This document shows positions 1 to 7,693 of a DNA stretch of 43,672 nucleotides, piece by piece (position 1 is the first letter of the stretch; each line of letters opens with the position of its first letter). The position numbers and the translations under genes were made by a program. The notes beneath the pieces were generated by a model, which had not been told where the DNA came from, made no database searches, and worked only from the letters and a program-made list of their open reading frames with translations. The stretch is taken from the NCBI GenBank assembly GCA_002709005.1, contig PAPH01000074.1, positions 1 through 43,672 on the forward strand. Reading direction: 5' to 3'. Source of the DNA: Hyphomicrobiales bacterium (GTDB taxonomy: Bacteria > Pseudomonadota > Alphaproteobacteria > Rhizobiales > Rhizobiaceae).

Positions 1-1003
1 CCATCACCGGCACGATGTGGCTGGGGTTCGCCATATGCGGAATGCCGTGGCGGTCGAGCGTGGCGCGGACCTTGGCGACCGCATCCTTGTGGCGGCGGCG
101 CTCGAGTTCCGAGACCTTGAGATGTTTGATCGAGGCGGCCGCACCGGCGGCGAGCGCCGGCGGCAATGCGGTGGTGAAGATGAAGCCGCTCGCAAACGAG
201 CGGACGAAGTCGCACAGCGCCGCAGAGCCGGTGATGTAGCCGCCCATCACGCCAAAAGCCTTGCCGAGCGTGCCCTCGATCACCGTGAGCCGGTCCATCA
301 GGCCTTCGCGCTCGGCGACACCGCCGCCGCGCGGACCGTACATGCCGACCGCATGGACTTCATCCAGATAGGTCATGGCGCCGAATTCGTCGGCCACGTC
401 GCAGATCGCCTCGATCGGCGCGATGTCGCCGTCCATCGAATAGACGCTCTCGAAGGCCACCAGCTTGGGGGCTGCCGGATCGTCGGCGGCCATCAGCTCG
501 CGCAGGTGCTCGGGATCGTTGTGGTTGAAAATGCGCCGTTCGCAGCGCGAATGACGGATCCCCTCGATCATCGAGGCGTGGTTGAGCGCATCCGAATAGA
601 CGATGATGCCGGGGATCTTGGCGAGCAGCGTGCCGAGCGCGGCCCAGTTCGACACATAGCCCGAGGTGAAGATCAGCGCCGCTTCCTTGCCGTGCAGATC
701 GGCGAGCTCGCGTTCGAGAAGCACGTGGTAGTGATTGGTGCCGGAGATGTTGCGGGTGCCGCCGGCCCCTGCCCCGCAGCGGTCGATGGCGTCCTTCATC
801 GCCTCGACGACGACCTTGTTCTGACCCATGCCGAGATAGTCGTTCGAGCACCAGACCGTCACATCCTGCGCCGAACCGTCCTCGCGGTAGCGCGTAGCCG
901 CAGGAAACTGCCCCCGCTGACGTTCGAGATCGGCGAATACGCGATAGTTCCCGGCTTCCCGGAGACCTTCGAGTTTGCTCTGGAAGTAATTGTCAAAATG
1001 CAT
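1..1003 (-). CDS. hemA: 5-aminolevulinate synthase (HemA), 3' end outside the window
   Basis: Condenses glycine and succinyl-CoA to 5-aminolevulinate, the first step of heme synthesis by the C4 route typical of alphaproteobacteria; PLP-dependent and cytosolic. Reading back from the ATG at 1003, 334 residues are visible, beginning [14 protein letters not shown]. The PLP lysine lies in GTLGKAFG; it is residue 248, the number I recall for the Rhodobacter enzyme. The pocket segments [13 protein letters not shown] and SGTNHYH are also present. An AGGAG ribosome site at 1010-1014 supports this start. The family is about 400 residues long, so roughly the last 70 are missing because the window ends, not because the gene is broken. 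It lies 119 nt downstream of dppF on the same strand. Confidence 0.96.
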   Translation of the reverse strand, partial: MHFDNYFQSKLEGLREAGNYRVFADLERQRGQFPAATRYREDGSAQDVTVWCSNDYLGMGQNKVVVEAMKDAIDRCGAGAGGTRNISGTNHYHVLLERELADLHGKEAALIFTSGYVSNWAALGTLLAKIPGIIVYSDALNHASMIEGIRHSRCERRIFNHNDPEHLRELMAADDPAAPKLVAFESVYSMDGDIAPIEAICDVADEFGAMTYLDEVHAVGMYGPRGGGVAEREGLMDRLTVIEGTLGKAFGVMGGYITGSAALCDFVRSFASGFIFTTALPPALAAGAAASIKHLKVSELERRRHKDAVAKVRATLDRHGIPHMANPSHIVPVM

Positions 1004-1017
1004 GGTCCACTCCTGCG

Positions 1018-1046
1018 CGCGGGGGAGATGGCGGAAAGCCCCCGCG
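1018..1046 (-). promoter_or_regulatory. Leader hairpin just upstream of the hemA ribosome site
   Basis: CGCGGGGG (1018-1025) and CCCCCGCG (1039-1046) form a perfect 8-bp inverted repeat with a 13-nt loop, four bases before the hemA Shine-Dalgarno. No T-run follows on the minus strand, so it is not a simple terminator. It may influence hemA translation or stabilise the message after dppF. The repeat is seen; the function is a guess. Confidence 0.4.
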
Positions 1047-1086
1047 TCCGTCGCAGGCAAAATGGCCCCCGGACGCGCGCGGAGCC

Positions 1087-1100
1087 ATGACATGGATCAA
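1087..1100. promoter_or_regulatory. Possible FNR/FixK-type box upstream of hemA
   Basis: Read toward hemA the site is TTGATCCATGTCAT, which fits TTGAT-N4-ATCAA at 8 of 10 half-site positions. It is centred about 90 nt upstream of the hemA ATG. Oxygen-responsive FnrN/FixK regulation of hemA is known in related bacteria. The right half-site is imperfect, so this is a candidate only. Confidence 0.3.
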
Positions 1101-1122
1101 ATCAGGATTTTAACTGCGCTTC

Positions 1123-2067
1123 TCAGGCCAGGTGACAGGCGACGAGCCGTCCGGCGACCTCACGCAATTCAGGCTTCTCCTGCGAGCAGAACGGCTCGGC
1201 GATCGGGCAGCGCGGATGAAAGGCGCAGCCCGACGGTATGTTGAGAGGCGAAGGCAGTTCGCCCTCGAGCTTCACCCGCTGCCGCCGCTGGTTCGGATCC
1301 GCAATCGGCGTCGCCGACATCAAGGCCTGCGTATAGGGATGGCGCGGATCGTCGAAGACGTGATCGCCCGACCCTTTCTCGATCGACCGGCCGAGATACA
1401 TCACCATCACGTCATCGGCGATGTGCTTGACCACCGAGAGGTCATGGCTGATGAACATGTAGGCCAGTCCGAATTCCTGCTGCAGGTCGATGAGCAGGTT
1501 CAGAACCTGCGCCTGGATCGACAGGTCGAGCGCTGAGACAGGTTCGTCGAGCACGAGGATCTTCGGATTGAGCATCAGCGCGCGCGCAATGGCGATGCGC
1601 TGGCGCTGGCCGCCCGAGAACATGTGCGGATAGCGGTCGTAATGCTCGGGTCGCAGGCCCACCCGCTCCATCATCGCCTCGGCCTTCTTCCGGCGGGTCT
1701 TGGCGTCGTCGGGCAGATTGACCTTCAGCGGCTCCTCGAGGATGGCGCCGACCTTCTGGCGCGGATTGAGCGAACCATAGGGGTTCTGGAAGACGATCTG
1801 CACCGTCTGGCGCAGGTGTTTGTCACCCGCTTTCGCCGGCCGGCCGTCGATGATCAACTCCCCTTCCGTCGGTTCCTCGATCATGGTGACGAGCCGGGCG
1901 AGGGTTGACTTGCCGCAGCCGGATTCGCCCACGACGGCGAGCGTCTTGGCGGGCTCCAGCGAGAAGCTGACGCCGTTCAATGCCTTGACGACATCGGGCG
2001 CGCCGAACATGCCCTTGCGGACCTCGTAATGCTTGGTGAGGCCGGTGGCCTTGAGAAGATCGCTCAT
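1123..2067 (-). CDS. dppF: Peptide ABC transporter ATPase (DppF-type)
   Basis: One of the two cytoplasmic ATPases that power the Dpp-type peptide importer. It has 314 residues with Walker A GESGCGKST, ABC signature FSGGQRQRIAIARAL, Walker B ILVLDEPVSALD and the switch histidine in FISHDLSVV. The C-terminal oligopeptide-transporter segment has the cysteine pattern GCAFHPRCP...C, which is typical of DppD/DppF proteins. Its ATG overlaps the dppD stop by 4 bases (ATGA), so translation is probably coupled. It is the last importer gene before hemA. Substrate range cannot be read from the ATPase. Confidence 0.93.
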   Translation of the reverse strand: MSDLLKATGLTKHYEVRKGMFGAPDVVKALNGVSFSLEPAKTLAVVGESGCGKSTLARLVTMIEEPTEGELIIDGRPAKAGDKHLRQTVQIVFQNPYGSLNPRQKVGAILEEPLKVNLPDDAKTRRKKAEAMMERVGLRPEHYDRYPHMFSGGQRQRIAIARALMLNPKILVLDEPVSALDLSIQAQVLNLLIDLQQEFGLAYMFISHDLSVVKHIADDVMVMYLGRSIEKGSGDHVFDDPRHPYTQALMSATPIADPNQRRQRVKLEGELPSPLNIPSGCAFHPRCPIAEPFCSQEKPELREVAGRLVACHLA

Positions 2068-3068
2068 GCCTTCACCTGTGCGTCGGCCACGCGCTCGTCG
2101 GCGGGTACGCCGTTGATCAGGGGCCGGTTGCAGAGCGCATAGCCAAGATCGGGGCCCTGCCGTTCGGCGCCGCGGCGGCAGCTTTCGACCGCGAAGGAGC
2201 AGCGCGGCTCGAACAGGCAGCCAGGCGGCCGGTCGAACTGGCCCGGCACGACGCCGCGGATCGAGGGCAGATGCCCGCGCGCGGTGGCCCGTTCGGGCAA
2301 TGCCGAAAGAAGGGCCGCCGTGTAGGGGTGGTGCGGATCAGCGAACAACGGGCGGACCTGCTGCTCTTCGACCTTCTGCCCGGCATATTGCACCTGCACC
2401 CGGTCGGCCATTTGCGCCACCACGCCCATGTCGTGGGTGATCAGCACCAGCGCCATGTCGTTGTCGGCGCAAAGGTCCTTCAGGAGATCGAGGATCTGCG
2501 CCTGAATGGTCACGTCGAGCGCGGTGGTCGGTTCATCGGCGATCAGCAGTTTCGGCCGGCAGGAGGTGGCCATGGCGATCATCACGCGCTGGCTCATGCC
2601 GCCCGAGAGCTGATGCGGGAACGTTCCGAGACGCTTCTCCGGCGAGGGAATGCCGACGGCTTCCATCAATTCGATGGCGCGCTTGCGCCGTGCCGAACGG
2701 TCGAGATCGGTGTGCCTCCTGAGCATTTCAGAGATCTGGAACTCGACCGTGAAGCAAGGATTGAGGCTCGACATCGGCTCCTGGAAGATCATCGCGATAT
2801 CGCGTCCGATGACCGAGCGCTTCTGCCGCTTCGTCATTGTCAGGAGGTCGCGGCCGTCGAACCGCATCATGTCGGCGGTCACGGTGGCGGTATCAGGCAA
2901 GAGGCCCATCAGGGCCAGCATCGAGACCGATTTGCCGGACCCGGATTCACCGACGATCGAGAGGATCTCGCGGGCATCGACCGACACATCGACCCCGTCC
3001 ACCGCCCTGAACGGGCCGGAGGCGGTATCGAAGGTGACCGACAGGTTTCTGATTTCGAGAAGGGACAT
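2064..3068 (-). CDS. dppD: Peptide ABC transporter ATPase (DppD-type)
   Basis: Second ATPase of the importer, 334 residues. Walker A GESGSGKS, signature [14 protein letters not shown], Walker [13 protein letters not shown] and H-loop LITHDMGVV are intact. The C-terminal extension carries [17 protein letters not shown], which matches the cysteine-rich tail of DppD/OppD. The signature has a Met in place of the usual Gln after SGG, as is common in DppD. It starts 4 nt after dppC ends and overlaps dppF by 4 nt, consistent with one dppABCDF transcript. Confidence 0.93.
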   Translation of the reverse strand: MSLLEIRNLSVTFDTASGPFRAVDGVDVSVDAREILSIVGESGSGKSVSMLALMGLLPDTATVTADMMRFDGRDLLTMTKRQKRSVIGRDIAMIFQEPMSSLNPCFTVEFQISEMLRRHTDLDRSARRKRAIELMEAVGIPSPEKRLGTFPHQLSGGMSQRVMIAMATSCRPKLLIADEPTTALDVTIQAQILDLLKDLCADNDMALVLITHDMGVVAQMADRVQVQYAGQKVEEQQVRPLFADPHHPYTAALLSALPERATARGHLPSIRGVVPGQFDRPPGCLFEPRCSFAVESCRRGAERQGPDLGYALCNRPLINGVPADERVADAQVKA

Positions 3069-3072
3069 GAGA

Positions 3073-4002
3073 TCAGCTCTTCTTCAGGCGGGGGTCGAGC
3101 GCGTCGCGCATGCCGTCGCCCATCAGGTTGATGGCGAGCACGGTGACGAGGATCGCAAGACCCGGGAACGTGACCACCCACCAGGCGCGCAGGATGAATT
3201 CGCGTGCCTCGGCCAGCATCGTGCCCCATTCCGGTGTCGGCGGCTGCGCGCCCATGCCGAGGAAGCCGAGCGCCGCCGCGTCGAGGATGGCGTTGGAAAA
3301 GGACAGCGTGCCCTGCACGATCAGCGGCGCCATGCAGTTGGGCAGGATGGTGATGAACATCAGCCGGAACACGCCCGCACCCGCCACCCGCGATGAAATG
3401 ACATATTCGCGGTTGCGCTCGCTCATCACCGAGGCGCGCGTCAGCCGGACGAAATGCGGCTGCAGCACGAGCGCGATCGCGATCATGGCGTTGAGCAGGC
3501 CGGGACCCAGGATCGCCACCAGCACGAGCGCGAGCAAGAGCGACGGGAAGGCGAGGATCACGTCCATCACCCGCATGATGGCGGTATCGACCCAGCCGCG
3601 GACATAGCCGGCGATCAGGCCGATGATGATGCCGGTGGTCATGGCGAGCACGACCACGAAGACACCGATGAACAGCGAGAATCGGGCGCCGAAGATCAGG
3701 CGCGAGAGGATGTCGCGGCCGACCGCGTCAGTGCCGAGGATATAGGCCGCGTTGCCGCCCTCCTGCCAGAAGGGCGGAACCAGGAAGGCGTCGCGGTTCT
3801 GCAGGCTGGGGCTGTGCGGTGCGATCAGCGGCGCGAACAACGCCACGAGCACGATGATGGTGAAGACGACCAGACCGGTGACCGCGCCGCGGTTCTGGCT
3901 GAAATAGTACCAGAATTCGCCCAGCCGCCCGCGACGTGCGGGGCCGGCATGTTCTTCGACGTGTTCGAGGTCTTCCTCGACGATCTGGGATGTGTCCGTC
4001 AT
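3073..4002 (-). CDS. dppC: Peptide ABC transporter permease (DppC-type)
   Basis: Inner-membrane permease of 309 residues. After a hydrophilic, acidic N-terminus of about 40 residues comes the first membrane segment (AVTGLVVFTIIVLVALFAPLI, split here by its charged flanks), then a periplasmic loop and five more hydrophobic segments. The ATPase-contact EAA-type loop is DAAALGFLGMGAQPPTPEWG, near residue 240. Its start overlaps the dppB stop by 4 nt. Pairing with DppB forms the channel. Dipeptide, oligopeptide or ALA specificity is not decided by this subunit. Confidence 0.92.
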   Translation of the reverse strand: MTDTSQIVEEDLEHVEEHAGPARRGRLGEFWYYFSQNRGAVTGLVVFTIIVLVALFAPLIAPHSPSLQNRDAFLVPPFWQEGGNAAYILGTDAVGRDILSRLIFGARFSLFIGVFVVVLAMTTGIIIGLIAGYVRGWVDTAIMRVMDVILAFPSLLLALVLVAILGPGLLNAMIAIALVLQPHFVRLTRASVMSERNREYVISSRVAGAGVFRLMFITILPNCMAPLIVQGTLSFSNAILDAAALGFLGMGAQPPTPEWGTMLAEAREFILRAWWVVTFPGLAILVTVLAINLMGDGMRDALDPRLKKS

Positions 4003-5003
4003 CGTCTGATCCTCGGATTGATGAGGCCGTACACGAGATCGACCAGCAGGTTGACCAGCATGATCATGCCGGCGATCAGCAGCAGCCCGCCCTGGACCAC
4101 CGAATAGTCACGCTTGAAGACCGAATCGACCATCCACTTGCCGATCCCCGGCCAGGAGAAGATGGACTCGGTCAGGATGGCGCCGGCGAGCAGCACGCCC
4201 ACCTGAAGACCGATGGTGGTCACAACCGGAATGAGCGCGTTGCGGAGTGCATGCAGTCCGATCACCCGGAACGGCCCGAGGCCCTTCGAGCGCGCGGTTC
4301 GCACGTAATCCTCGCTCAGCACCTCGAGCATGGCCGAGCGCGTCTGCCGCGCGATGACGGCAAGCGGGATGGTGGCGAGCACGATGGTGGGCAGGATCAG
4401 GTGGCTGACGGCGGACTTGAAGGCGCCCGCCTGCCCCGACAACAGCGAATCGATCAGCATGAAGCCGGTGACCTGTGGAAAATAGTAGAGAAGGGATATG
4501 CGCCCCGAGACCGGCGTCCATTGCAGCACCCCGGAAAACAGGATGATGAGCAGCAGACCCCACCAGAAGATCGGCATGGAATAGCCCACGAGAGCCACCC
4601 CCATGATCGACTGATCGGTGAACGAGCCGCGCCTGACGGCGGCCAGGATACCCGCCGGGATGCCGATCGCGGTCGCCAGGATGATCGCGCAGATCGACAG
4701 TTCGAGCGTCGCCGGGAACAGCTGCATGAACTCTTCGAGCACCGGCCGCTTGGTCACGATCGAGGTGCCGAAATCACCCTGCAGGATATCGCCCAGATAG
4801 TTGACGTACTGAACGATGATCGGCTTGTCGAAGCCGTAGGCGGCCTGCAGTGCCTCATAGCGTTCGGCCGAAACGCCGCGCTCGCCGGCGAGCAGCGTGA
4901 TGGGATCGCCCGGCAGAAGCCGGATGAAGGCGAACGCGATGATCGAGACCCCGATGAAGGTCGGGATCAGCAGACCGAACTTGCGCAGCAGAAATCGGAT
5001 CAT
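3999..5003 (-). CDS. dppB: Peptide ABC transporter permease (DppB-type)
   Basis: Permease partner of DppC, 334 residues, about six membrane segments. It begins MIRFLLRKFGLLIPTFIG, the usual DppB-type first helix. The segment RLLPGDPITLLAGERG follows, and the EAA loop RTARSKGLGPFRVIGLHALR lies near residue 240. The gene is separated from dppA by 61 nt holding a strong GC-rich hairpin (5019-5046), so the permeases may be made at lower levels than the binding protein. No defect was seen. Confidence 0.92.
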   Translation of the reverse strand: MIRFLLRKFGLLIPTFIGVSIIAFAFIRLLPGDPITLLAGERGVSAERYEALQAAYGFDKPIIVQYVNYLGDILQGDFGTSIVTKRPVLEEFMQLFPATLELSICAIILATAIGIPAGILAAVRRGSFTDQSIMGVALVGYSMPIFWWGLLLIILFSGVLQWTPVSGRISLLYYFPQVTGFMLIDSLLSGQAGAFKSAVSHLILPTIVLATIPLAVIARQTRSAMLEVLSEDYVRTARSKGLGPFRVIGLHALRNALIPVVTTIGLQVGVLLAGAILTESIFSWPGIGKWMVDSVFKRDYSVVQGGLLLIAGMIMLVNLLVDLVYGLINPRIRR

Positions 5004-5018
5004 GGGATATCAAAAGCA

Positions 5019-5046
5019 GCCGGGGGCGGACAGAACCGCCCCCGGC
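5019..5046 (-). terminator. Hairpin between dppA and dppB, probable partial terminator
   Basis: An 11-bp perfect stem, GCCGGGGGCGG (5019-5029) with CCGCCCCCGGC (5036-5046), has a 6-nt loop. On the minus strand it is followed by CTGCTTTTG, a short T-run. Such structures after a binding-protein gene usually attenuate transcription or protect the upstream message, giving more binding protein than permease. Confidence 0.6.
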
Positions 5047-5064
5047 GTGCCGCTCTTTCAGCGG

Positions 5065-6657
5065 TTACTCGGAAATGTCGACGCCGGTGAACCAATGGCC
5101 ACCAAGCGGGTCCATCTTGTAGCCGGTGACCTTCTTGCTCATCGGCATGTGGACCACGGAATGGGCGATAGTTGCCCACGGCGCTTCGCGCTTGAAGACG
5201 ACCTGGGCCTCTTCATAGAGCTTGGCGCGCTCCTCCTGGGTGCCGGACTTGGCCTTCTGGATCAGGTTGTCGAACTCTTCGTTGCACCACTGCGCGCGGT
5301 TCGAGCCGCCCACACCGTCGCAGCCGAGGAGAACGGCGAGGAAGTTGTCCGGATCGCCGTTGTCGCCGGTCCAGCCGAGCAGCACCGCACCGTCGCGGTC
5401 CTCGGCCTTCGACTTTTCGAGATACTCGCCCCATTCGTAGGAGACGATCTCCACCTTGACGCCGACCTTGGAGAAGTCCTCCTGCATCAGTTCGGCCATG
5501 CGGCGGGCGTTCGGGTTGTAGGGACGTTGCACCGGCATCGCCCAGATCTTCATCGACAGGTCGGAGACGCCGGCTTCCTCGAGCATCTTCTTGGCCGCTT
5601 CCGGATCGTACGGATCGTCCTCAACCGAATCGTTGTAGCTCCACATGGTCGGCGGGATCGGATTCTTGGCCGCCTGGCCGGCGCCCTGGAACACGGCGTC
5701 GAGAATGGCCTGCTTGTTGATGGCCATGTTGAGCGCCTTGCGGACCTCGGTCTTGTCGAACGGAGCAACCTTGGTGTTGTAGGCGAGATAGCCGACGTTG
5801 AGGCCTTCCTGCTCCATCACGTTGATCGACTCATCGTCCTTGAGCGCCTGAACGTCGGCCGGGTTCGGATAGGGCATGACGTGGCATTCGCCGGCGGTCA
5901 GCTTCTGCTGGCGCACCGAGGCGTCGGTGGTGATGGCGAAGACCAGGTCATCGATCTTTTCCTTGCCGTTCCAGTAGTCCGGATTGGCCTTGTAGCGGAT
6001 GACCGCGTCGGGCTGGTAGGCCACGAACTGGTAGGGGCCGGTGCCGACGGGCTTCTGGTTGAGGTCGGACATGGCGCCCGATTCGGCCAGCTTGTCGGCA
6101 TATTCCTTCGACATGATGGACGCGAAGTCCATGGCGAGGTTGGCCACGAACGGCGCTTCGGCACGGTTGAGCACGAACTTGACCGTCATGTCGTCGACCT
6201 TCTCGATCGACTTGATCAGGTCCGGCATCGACATGCCGTTGAAATATTCCCAGCTCGCACCTTCGACATACGCATTGTAGGGGTTGTCGGACTTCAGCTG
6301 CCGTTCGAACGAGAAGATTACGTCGTCGGCGTTGAGGTCACGCGAGGGGGTGAAGAAGTCGGTGGTGTGGAATTTCACGCCAGGGCGCAGGTGGAAGGTG
6401 TATTCGGTGCCGTCATCGGAAACGTCATAGCTCTCGGCGAGGCCGGGCTGGGTTTCCGTGGTGCCGATCTTGAACTCGACCAGACGGTTGTAGACGGTCT
6501 TCGACGATGCGTCGAAAGTGGTGCCAGCGGTATAGAGGGCGGGATCGAAGCCTTCCGGCGATCCCTCGGAACAATAGACCAGCGTCTTGGCGTAGGCGCC
6601 CGTCGCCAGCATGGAGGCGAGCATCGTCGTTGCCAGCAGTGATCCGAATTTTTTCAT
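5065..6657 (-). CDS. dppA: Periplasmic peptide-binding protein (DppA-type)
   Basis: Solute-binding protein of the importer, SBP_bac_5 family, 530 residues. A Sec signal peptide is clear: MKKFGSLLATTMLASMLATG followed by AYA and KTLVYCSEG, with cleavage after AYA. The mature protein has the family motifs ALYTAGTTFDASSKTVYNRL and VGTGPYQF. In enteric and rhizobial bacteria DppA homologues bind dipeptides and can also deliver 5-aminolevulinate or heme, which is suggestive because hemA ends this gene run. AAGGG upstream of the ATG serves as ribosome site. The promoter should lie in 6658-6792. Actual ligand is not provable from sequence. Confidence 0.94.
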   Translation of the reverse strand: MKKFGSLLATTMLASMLATGAYAKTLVYCSEGSPEGFDPALYTAGTTFDASSKTVYNRLVEFKIGTTETQPGLAESYDVSDDGTEYTFHLRPGVKFHTTDFFTPSRDLNADDVIFSFERQLKSDNPYNAYVEGASWEYFNGMSMPDLIKSIEKVDDMTVKFVLNRAEAPFVANLAMDFASIMSKEYADKLAESGAMSDLNQKPVGTGPYQFVAYQPDAVIRYKANPDYWNGKEKIDDLVFAITTDASVRQQKLTAGECHVMPYPNPADVQALKDDESINVMEQEGLNVGYLAYNTKVAPFDKTEVRKALNMAINKQAILDAVFQGAGQAAKNPIPPTMWSYNDSVEDDPYDPEAAKKMLEEAGVSDLSMKIWAMPVQRPYNPNARRMAELMQEDFSKVGVKVEIVSYEWGEYLEKSKAEDRDGAVLLGWTGDNGDPDNFLAVLLGCDGVGGSNRAQWCNEEFDNLIQKAKSGTQEERAKLYEEAQVVFKREAPWATIAHSVVHMPMSKKVTGYKMDPLGGHWFTGVDISE

Positions 6658-6792
6658 GACACGTTCCCTTGATTAGATTTTTTTTCGCAGTCTTGCTGCC
6701 TATCCGGAAGTCTTTGCTTTGACCCCCGGCATGAGGGTGATCAAACGCCAATCACAACCTGAATGCAAGCCCTGATCGGATGGTCAAATAAC

Positions 6793-6818
6793 CGACCCTG
6801 TGATTTTTTCAAGGGTCG
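6793..6818. promoter_or_regulatory. Hairpin or operator-like dyad upstream of dppA
   Basis: CGACCCT (6793-6799) and AGGGTCG (6812-6818) pair perfectly, and TGA/TCA (6801-6803 with 6809-6811) extends the stem around a T-rich loop with one bulged G. It lies directly beside the coxM terminator and about 140 nt upstream of dppA. It could be part of a tandem terminator or an operator; nothing in the sequence decides. Confidence 0.35.
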
Positions 6819-6846
6819 AAAAAAAGGCGCCTCAAAGGGCGCCTTT
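6819..6846 (-). terminator. Rho-independent terminator of the cox operon
   Basis: A 9-bp stem, AAAGGCGCC (6823-6831) with GGCGCCTTT (6838-6846), has a 6-nt loop. It is followed on the minus strand by a run of seven T. It lies 39 nt after the coxM stop. Confidence 0.85.
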
Positions 6847-6884
6847 CTCTGCGAACCACATGGCAAGCGGTTGTATTCTAAAGA

Positions 6885-7679
6885 TCAACCGGCCTGCTCG
6901 ACCGCCCGTTTTCCCATTACCTTGATGAGGTTTGCACGGTATTCTGCGCTCGCATGCATGTCGGTCATCAGGCCCGAGGGATCGATGCTGATGCCCTCGA
7001 GCGCGCTCGCCGCAAAGTTTGAGGCGAGTGCGGATTCCATCTCCGGCGACCGGAACGCGCCGTCCGCGCCTGCGCCCGCAACGCCGACACCGACCGAACC
7101 GTCGGCCCCCTTGCAGACGAAGACGCCGGTCATCGCATAGCGCGAAGCGGGGTTGCGGAACTTGGCGTAGCCCGATTTCTCGGGCGCATCGAATTCCACC
7201 GCCGTGACCATCTCGCCCTCCTCGAGCGCCGTTTCGAACATGCCGGTGAAGAATTCCTCGGCCGAAAGCGTCCTGCTGTTGGTCGTTATCGTCGCTCCGA
7301 GCGCCAGCAGCGCCGCCGGATAGTCGGCGGCCGGATCGTTGTTGGCGATCGAGCCGCCGATCGTACCCATATGGCGAACCGCCGGGTCGCCAATATGGCC
7401 GGCGAGATAGGTGAAGCCGGGGCACACGGCGGAAATCGCGTCCGAGTTAGCGATCTCGTTATGGGTGCAGGCCGCACCGATGCGCACATGCTTGCCGTCG
7501 ACGCTGATGCCCTTGAGCGCATCGATATGGCGCAGATCGATCAGATCGCTCGGCGCGGCGAGCCGCTGCTTCATTGTCGGCAGCAGGGTCTGACCTCCGG
7601 AGAGGTACTTGGCCTCTTCGGACGCCAGCTTGACGGCCTCGTCCACCGAGGCGGGGCGATGATAGGTGGTCGCGTACAT
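6885..7679 (-). CDS. Molybdenum hydroxylase FAD-binding subunit (CoxM-like)
   Basis: Medium, flavin-carrying subunit of a xanthine oxidase-family enzyme, 264 residues. The two FAD motifs are visible: SGGQTLLP near residue 28 (AGGHSLLP in CoxM) and TIGGSIANNDPAADYPAAL near residue 105. The CO_deh_flav_C region follows. It accepts electrons from the [2Fe-2S] subunit and passes them to the respiratory chain or another acceptor. It is the last gene of the set, 14 nt after coxL. The order small-large-medium fits form II sets, so coxM is a family label and not proof of CO oxidation. Confidence 0.9.
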   Translation of the reverse strand: MYATTYHRPASVDEAVKLASEEAKYLSGGQTLLPTMKQRLAAPSDLIDLRHIDALKGISVDGKHVRIGAACTHNEIANSDAISAVCPGFTYLAGHIGDPAVRHMGTIGGSIANNDPAADYPAALLALGATITTNSRTLSAEEFFTGMFETALEEGEMVTAVEFDAPEKSGYAKFRNPASRYAMTGVFVCKGADGSVGVGVAGAGADGAFRSPEMESALASNFAASALEGISIDPSGLMTDMHASAEYRANLIKVMGKRAVEQAG

Positions 7680-7693
7680 GAATGGTCTCCTTC

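Noticed and set aside
4897..6642. 581-residue plus-strand open frame
   Set aside because: Antisense shadow of dppA and dppB; repetitive Val/Gly/His composition and no recognisable domain.
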